In this document: in pieces, positions 59,211 to 64,000 of the stretch
Numbering within the stretch: the first letter of the stretch is position 1
Layout of the letters: each line of letters starts with the position of its first letter
Source: Selenomonadaceae bacterium
GTDB taxonomy: Bacteria; Bacillota; Negativicutes; Selenomonadales; Selenomonadaceae
Assembly: GCA_017527075.1 (NCBI GenBank)
Contig: JAFXQM010000019.1
Location: 62,001 to 126,000 of the forward strand
DNA length: 64,000 nucleotides
Direction: 5' to 3'
Translations under genes and position numbers: made by a program
Notes under the pieces: model-generated
Database searches by the model: none
What the model was told of the DNA's origin: nothing
What the model saw: only the letters and a program-made list of their open reading frames with translations

Positions 59211-59882
59211 ATGGGCAAGTTAATCGTAATCGAAGGCTCGGACGGCTCGGGCAAAGCAACTCAGACGAAGAAACTTTATGAGCGTCTTCGAGATTTGGAA
59301 GTCAAAGTGAGGCGCGTGAGCTTTCCCAATTATCAATCCGAATCCTCTGCGTTGATAAACATGTATCTGCGCGGGGACTTCGGAGGCAACGCGGAGGACG
59401 TCAACCCGTACGCGTCGGCGACCTTCTACGCCGTCGACAGATTTGCCGGCTTCTTCGAGTGGAAAGATTTTTACAACGGCGGCGGACTGATTCTCAGCGA
59501 CCGTTACGTCGGCTCGAACATGGCCTATCAGGCGGCGAAGCTGAAGAAAAAAAATGAGCGCACAAAATTTTACACGTGGCTGGAAGATTTGGAGTATGTG
59601 CGCTTCGGTTTGCCCAGACCCGACATGACAATTTTTTTGGACATGCCGCCGAACATTTGCGCCATCCTCCGACGTGAGCGCGGGCGCGAAGATATCCACG
59701 AGGCCGACGCCGCCTTCCAAAACAAAACTTACGAGACTTACAAAGAAATCGCGCTGAAGTTCGGCTGGAAGGTCGTCAATTGCGCCGAGGGAAGTTTCGC
59801 GCGAAGTTCAACAGACATTCACGAAAATATTTTGGCACTCGTCGAGGAGTTGCTGATTAAAAAGTTTGAGCCCGAAGACTGA
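59211..59882 (+). CDS. tmk: Thymidylate kinase
   Basis: This 223-residue P-loop kinase shows LIVIEGSDGSGKATQTKKL, where the usual Ser/Thr after Gly-Lys is Ala, then FYAVDRFAGF, LILSDRYVGSNMAYQ and TIFLDMPP. It phosphorylates dTMP to dTDP. The Ala in the P-loop is seen in some clostridial relatives I recall, but it merits a check. ATG 59211 has AGGGGG 11 bases upstream. It is followed 16 bases later by the phosphoethanolamine transferase. Confidence 0.85.
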   Translation: MGKLIVIEGSDGSGKATQTKKLYERLRDLEVKVRRVSFPNYQSESSALINMYLRGDFGGNAEDVNPYASATFYAVDRFAGFFEWKDFYNGGGLILSDRYVGSNMAYQAAKLKKKNERTKFYTWLEDLEYVRFGLPRPDMTIFLDMPPNICAILRRERGREDIHEADAAFQNKTYETYKEIALKFGWKVVNCAEGSFARSSTDIHENILALVEELLIKKFEPED

Positions 59883-59898
59883 CGAGGAGTGATTTTTT

Positions 59899-61602
59899 TT
59901 GCTCGCGACGATGAAAAAATTTTTCCGCCGAATTAATTCGCAAGTGATGAACTTGATTAAGGAGGACGGATTTTTTTTCGTCGTCCTCACAATCTTGAAC
60001 GCGCCGATAATTTTCTTCCCGAAAGATTTTCAAACGGGCGCGATAAGATTTTGGTTCGGAGCCGGTGCGCTGTTCCTGCCGGCGGCGGTGATTCATCTTC
60101 TGCCGCTGAAAATCCGTCGGCTGATTCAAACGACTTTGATAATTTTGTTCGCGCTGCTGTTCATTACGAATGTCTTTTTGCTTTGGAAATTCTCCGTGCC
60201 GCTGAACCTCGACACTTTGCAAATTTTGCTCGGCACCAATCCTCTGACGGCTGCGACTTTTCTCCAAGAGTACGTCGTGAACTTCAAAGTTCTCGGAAGC
60301 TTGGCGGCTTTCATTTTTTTGCTGGCGGCGTTGAGTTTGGGGCTGAAAAAATTTTTCGCGACGCGTTCGGAGGAAAGACTCAAGCGGCTGTCGACGAAGC
60401 TGCTGATAATTTTGCTCTTGCCGTTTCTGCCGGTTCTCATTAATCTTTCCGACACCGAAAATTTTTTGCCAACCTTTACTGACAATTGGTTTTCGAACAC
60501 GATACCTTGGCTTGCCGCAAAAGACACTTACGAACTTGTTCGGACTGCGCCAATCGGGAGCGAAGAAAAAATTTTCGCCGAGATGGACAAGCAGCTTGAG
60601 ACGGAAAAAATTCTTGCCGACGATTCAAACATTCCGTTCGTCATTTTTATCTTGGGCGAAGCGACCGACAGGAACCACATGCAACTTTACGGATACCGCC
60701 TGCCGACCACGCCGCGATTGACTGCCCGCCACGAGCGCGGAGAAATTTTCCGCTTCACGGACACAATCGCCTGCGCAAACAACACTGCGCCTGCCATGGC
60801 GAGAATTTTTACATTCGCGGAAAAAGATGAGCCGCAAAACGATTGGTACCTCAAGGCAAATATCTTTGACCTCTTGCGCCGCACGAATTATCACACGGTC
60901 CGGTTGTCGAATCAGAGCCCGCTCGGTCTTTGGGGAAATTTCGACAAATATTTTTCCGCGCGCTGTGATGAAAAATTTTTCATTGAATCCGAAGACAAAC
61001 TTGCCAGGCAAAGACAGATTGACGGCGTGCTCCTGCCCGTGCTCGACGAATCTCTTGCCGCGTCGACCGCCGAGAAAAATTTTTGGCTGATTCATCTTTA
61101 CGGCACGCACGGAATTTATCGTGAACGTTATCCTGCCGAGTTTGAAAAATTTTCCGCCGACGAGGACAAGCCCGAAAAATTTTGGCGGCAGGGCACCGCC
61201 CAATACGACAACGCCGTCCTGTACAACGACTTCATCGTCGACGAGACAATTAAACGCTTCGAAAATAAAAACGCCGTGCTGATTTACATTTCAGACCACG
61301 GCGAGGAAGTTTACGAGGGACGAAATTTTTTCGGCCACTCTTTGGAGGAGCGGGGCAACGTCCACATGATTGAGATTCCCGCGCTGGTTTGGGCGTCGAA
61401 AAGTTTTCGCGAGCGTTATCCCGAAAAAATTTCCGAGCTGACCGCCGCACTCGACCGACCTTATCGCACGGATTATCTGATTCACACGCTGCTGGACTTC
61501 ATGGACATTCGCACGACTTCCTTCGACGAGAGCAAGAGTATCATCAACAAAAATTTTGAGGAGCGACCGAGAATTTATAACGGCGTGCCTTACACGAAAT
61601 AA
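59899..61602 (+). CDS. Phosphoethanolamine transferase (EptA/CptA family)
   Basis: This 567-residue protein has five N-terminal membrane segments and a periplasmic sulfatase-fold domain with the alkaline-phosphatase-type motifs: VIFILGEATDRNHMQLYGY (metal Glu), CANNTAPAMARIF (nucleophile Thr), LYGTHGIY and YISDHGEEVYEG (metal Asp-His). It adds phosphoethanolamine to lipid A or LPS core. TTG 59899 is chosen, with GGAG 9 bases upstream; ATG 59911 is the alternative. A terminator follows at 61606. Confidence 0.9.
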   Translation: MLATMKKFFRRINSQVMNLIKEDGFFFVVLTILNAPIIFFPKDFQTGAIRFWFGAGALFLPAAVIHLLPLKIRRLIQTTLIILFALLFITNVFLLWKFSVPLNLDTLQILLGTNPLTAATFLQEYVVNFKVLGSLAAFIFLLAALSLGLKKFFATRSEERLKRLSTKLLIILLLPFLPVLINLSDTENFLPTFTDNWFSNTIPWLAAKDTYELVRTAPIGSEEKIFAEMDKQLETEKILADDSNIPFVIFILGEATDRNHMQLYGYRLPTTPRLTARHERGEIFRFTDTIACANNTAPAMARIFTFAEKDEPQNDWYLKANIFDLLRRTNYHTVRLSNQSPLGLWGNFDKYFSARCDEKFFIESEDKLARQRQIDGVLLPVLDESLAASTAEKNFWLIHLYGTHGIYRERYPAEFEKFSADEDKPEKFWRQGTAQYDNAVLYNDFIVDETIKRFENKNAVLIYISDHGEEVYEGRNFFGHSLEERGNVHMIEIPALVWASKSFRERYPEKISELTAALDRPYRTDYLIHTLLDFMDIRTTSFDESKSIINKNFEERPRIYNGVPYTK

Positions 61603-61605
61603 AAA

Positions 61606-61636
61606 AAATCCCGACGGCTTGTCGGGAAATTTTTTT
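61606..61636. terminator. Terminator between eptA-like gene and hyaC-like gene
   Basis: TCCCGAC-GGCTT-GTCGGGA with A-run before and T-run after, so it closes the converging transcripts from both sides. Confidence 0.9.
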
Positions 61637-61650
61637 GCGCAGAAAAAATT

Positions 61651-62349
61651 TTAGTCGAGTTCGTTTGCGTCCTTGGGGGTGTGCGCCAAAACTTTTTTGC
61701 CGGAGAACATGCTGGAGACTTCGCTTTCGCCCTCCATGAACTCGGCGCGCACGACCATGTAAAAGTGACCAATCGCGAAGAGGATAATGAACCAGGCGAC
61801 GTAATGATGAATGTAATGGCTCATCATCTCGCTGCCGACGAGGACGTTGACCCATCCGAAGAGCATTCCGAATGACGACGACGGATTTGCCATGAGATAC
61901 ATCGCGAAGCCCGTGAGAATTTCAACGGCGAGCAGGACGTAGAGCATGGCGTAGGAGCCGCGCGCCAGAGGATTCCTCAGGAAGGGCGCGTGGTGAGATT
62001 TCAACAGCATGTAATGGAGAGCAACCTCAACGGTTTCGCTGTAGAAGTGTCCTTCCCACACGCGCGGGAAAAGTCTGTCGCCTTTGTTGATGATGAAACC
62101 GTAGACGCGCATAATCAATCCCGCGCAGAGAATGAACGCGGCAAGGAAGTGAATGTCGCGAACCAAATCCATGGACAGGCTGGTGAAGACGGGCTCGGTG
62201 CCTCCGACGTTCATCGGTTTGGTGATGAGCAAACCCGTGACGAACAGCACGAGAATCATCGCGACCATCAGCCAGTGAAAAATTCTCAGGAACGGGCTGA
62301 AGAGATAATATTCTTTGCGCTTGACGTCTTTGACAGATTTAATCGCCAT
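61651..62349 (-). CDS. hyaC: NiFe hydrogenase cytochrome b subunit
   Basis: This 232-residue membrane protein has four to five segments and the histidine ligands of the HyaC/HupC family: RIFHWLMVAMILVLFVTG, DIHFLAAFILCAG, HYIHHYVAWFIILFAIGHFY. It passes electrons from periplasmic hydrogenase to the quinone pool. GGGAGG precedes the ATG, and it lies 6 bases after the large subunit gene. Confidence 0.9.
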   Translation of the reverse strand: MAIKSVKDVKRKEYYLFSPFLRIFHWLMVAMILVLFVTGLLITKPMNVGGTEPVFTSLSMDLVRDIHFLAAFILCAGLIMRVYGFIINKGDRLFPRVWEGHFYSETVEVALHYMLLKSHHAPFLRNPLARGSYAMLYVLLAVEILTGFAMYLMANPSSSFGMLFGWVNVLVGSEMMSHYIHHYVAWFIILFAIGHFYMVVRAEFMEGESEVSSMFSGKKVLAHTPKDANELD

Positions 62350-62355
62350 GACCGC

Positions 62356-64000
62356 TCACCTCCCGTAGGGGTCGGTCGAAATGATGTCAATTTCCTCCCC
62401 CTTGGCGTTGTACATGTGAGTGGCGCAAGCCATGCACGGGTCGAAGGAACGAATGACCTTTGCAATTTCGAGCGGCTTATCGGGGACGGCAACGTGAGTC
62501 GTCATCATTGCCAGTTCGTAAGCACCGTGACCGGCTTGGTCGTCGCGCGGGCAAGCATTCCACGTCGTCGGGACAATGCACTGGTAGTTGCTGACCTTTC
62601 CGTCCTTAATGCAAACCCAGTGACTTAATCCGCCGCGCGGGGCTTCGTAGAGACCGACGCCCATGCATTCGGTCGCCCACGTGGAAGGATCCCACTTCTC
62701 GTTGTTCATTACGGCGGTGTCGCCCGATTTGATGTTGGCGATGAGTTTGTCGAAGAAAAATTTATTAATCTCTGCGGCGAGCTGTGCGTCGAGGCAGCGG
62801 CAAGCCGTGCGTCCGAGCATGGTCGGCATCCAAACGTGCGGCTGAACTCCCAAAACTTTGGAGACGACTTCGATTTGCTTAAGCATCATTTGCTCAGCCC
62901 ACGTCGGCTCAGGCAGCAAACCTTTTTGCGCTTTGGTGTAGATGATGATGTAATGCGCGAGCGGTCCCACTTCGCAGAGCTTGCCTTTCCACTTCGGCGT
63001 CTTAAGCCAAGAATATTTTCCGCCTTCGTTGAGAGTTTCCCACATGGTCGGCGTGCCGGTCTTCGGTCCGGTGTATTTGTCTTTGGTCACGCCTTTCCAC
63101 GGGTGCAAATCTTTCGCGGCGTTGTCGGGGTATTCGTACCACGCGTGCTCGACGCCCTCGCTGATGATGTCGGGGGCTTTCAAGTCGTCGGCGGTGACGG
63201 GAGTGAACTTCGCCTTCTCCACGCCCGCCGCAAAATTTTCGACGACGCCATTTGAACGGACGAGAAGATTTTCAAAGTAGCCGCCGCCGTTTGAAGTGCC
63301 CTTGTAACCTGTCAGCGGATAATCGCCGAAAGCCAGCACGCGTTCGCGAGCCAAGCCGCCGCCGTCGATTCTTCCCGCCTTCGCGTAAATCGCGCCGATT
63401 GCCACGAGGTCGGGCAGATAATAATTGTTGACGAGGTCGCGAGCCATGTTGATAGCGCGGTCGACGATTGCCAGGCGCGCGGTGTTGACGGGGGCGTTGC
63501 CGTCGTTCAGAGAAATGGAGCAGGGCATGCCGCCCACGACGTAATGCGGGTGAGGATTCTTTCCGCCGAAGACGACGTGCGGAGTAATTATCTCGCGCTG
63601 CTTGTCGAGCATTTCAAGATAATGAGCAACCGCCATGAGATGAACTTCGGGCGGCAAAAGTTTGTAGTCGGGATGGTCCCACCAGTGCGCCGAGAAAATT
63701 CCGAGCTGACCGCTTGCGACGATTGCCTGAACCTTTGCCTTTATGCCCGCGAAGTATTGAGGAGTGGCGGCGGGGAAGTCATGCGGGTAAGCTTGAGTGT
63801 TGACTTCTTCGGGAACTTTCAAATCGACGCGGTAAGCGTTGAGGACGGCGACTTGAAGTTCGGCGGTCTTGGCGGGGTCGGCGTTGAGGGCTTCGACGGG
63901 GCTGACCCAATCGAGCGCGTGCAAGTGATAGAAATGAATCAAATGGTCTTGGACGGTGAGCGTCGCCGCCATGATGTTGCGGATATAATTTGCGTTGAGG
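62356..64000 (-). CDS. hyaB: NiFe hydrogenase large subunit, N-terminus outside window
   Basis: The frame is open to the right edge, so the start is missing (NANYIRNIMAATLTVQDHLIH is internal). Visible are GGMPCSI near the middle and the C-terminal nickel ligands DPCMACATH followed by a 19-residue tail, which a maturation protease removes after the His. The L1 nickel motif (RxCGxC) would lie beyond 64000. With hyaC it forms a membrane-bound, respiratory uptake hydrogenase. Confidence 0.95.
   Translation of the reverse strand, partial: LNANYIRNIMAATLTVQDHLIHFYHLHALDWVSPVEALNADPAKTAELQVAVLNAYRVDLKVPEEVNTQAYPHDFPAATPQYFAGIKAKVQAIVASGQLGIFSAHWWDHPDYKLLPPEVHLMAVAHYLEMLDKQREIITPHVVFGGKNPHPHYVVGGMPCSISLNDGNAPVNTARLAIVDRAINMARDLVNNYYLPDLVAIGAIYAKAGRIDGGGLARERVLAFGDYPLTGYKGTSNGGGYFENLLVRSNGVVENFAAGVEKAKFTPVTADDLKAPDIISEGVEHAWYEYPDNAAKDLHPWKGVTKDKYTGPKTGTPTMWETLNEGGKYSWLKTPKWKGKLCEVGPLAHYIIIYTKAQKGLLPEPTWAEQMMLKQIEVVSKVLGVQPHVWMPTMLGRTACRCLDAQLAAEINKFFFDKLIANIKSGDTAVMNNEKWDPSTWATECMGVGLYEAPRGGLSHWVCIKDGKVSNYQCIVPTTWNACPRDDQAGHGAYELAMMTTHVAVPDKPLEIAKVIRSFDPCMACATHMYNAKGEEIDIISTDPYGR

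Noticed and set aside
1..64000. tRNA or rRNA genes
   Set aside because: Scanning by eye for the T-loop GGTTCGAATCC pattern and rRNA landmarks on both strands gave nothing convincing; a tRNAscan run would settle it.

Overview
The window reads as chromosomal DNA of a diderm Firmicute of the class Negativicutes, most likely a motile Selenomonas-like genus. The grounds are an lpx/fabZ lipid A cluster, strong AGGAGG ribosome binding sites with many TTG and GTG starts, motAB, a NiFe hydrogenase with its cytochrome b, a phosphoethanolamine transferase, a TibC-type heptosyltransferase, and a large RTX-type repeat protein. The assignment is inference from gene content; no rRNA or tRNA gene was found. 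Coding DNA and intergenic repeats alike are full of A-tract/T-tract blocks of the AAAATTTTT type.

Layout. 1-14.7 kb (minus): one branched-chain amino acid ABC operon, read livJ, GT9 glycosyltransferase, livH, livM, antitoxin, PIN toxin, livG, three related acyltransferases plus an exported HD hydrolase, livF, and then a giant unidentified protein running off the left edge. The transporter genes are therefore separated by surface-glycan and toxin-antitoxin cargo. One acyltransferase is frameshifted at a G7 tract; its neighbour carries the same tract in frame. 15-20 kb: adenine deaminase, purine permease, a coiled-coil membrane protein, an anaerobic sulfite/nitrite reductase-like protein, and a small type I toxin-like gene. 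20-27.5 kb: PHP phosphatase, rpe, ruvA, ruvC, heptosyltransferase, yebC, a broken GNAT gene, an NlpC/P60 hydrolase, tyrS and hicAB. 27.7-31.1 kb: lpxC-fabZ-lpxA-hypothetical-lpxI.

31.1-31.6 kb holds a second type I toxin-like locus with a predicted antisense RNA and a degenerate copy. 31.6-39.2 kb is a polar amino acid type ABC operon: six tandem paralogous binding lipoproteins, one permease, and an ATPase fused to a C-terminal RsbW-like domain. mreB follows, then the RTX-type protein on plus. 45.7-51.2 kb is a sorbitol (glucitol) PTS operon damaged by two related HNH-endonuclease elements; it retains a fused EIIA/sorbitol-6-phosphate dehydrogenase and an Rpe-family paralogue. 51.3-54.7 kb is a one-polypeptide restriction-modification-specificity enzyme. 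54.8-64 kb carries acpS, motBA, an orphan ABC ATPase, a lysR regulator, thymidylate kinase, a phosphoethanolamine transferase, and the hydrogenase genes, which run off the right edge.

Non-coding structure is rich. There are three copies of a roughly 190-bp multi-hairpin repeat whose stems differ between copies by compensating changes, heptanucleotide (TTAGGAG, GCTGTTA) hairpin repeats between genes, 39-41 bp A/T-block minisatellites, and short segmental duplications next to acquired genes. The most promising candidates for something undescribed are the HNH elements with a conserved folded leader, the poly-G acyltransferase pair, the six-fold permuted binding-protein array with its fused ATPase, and the type I toxin locus at 31.2-31.5 kb.
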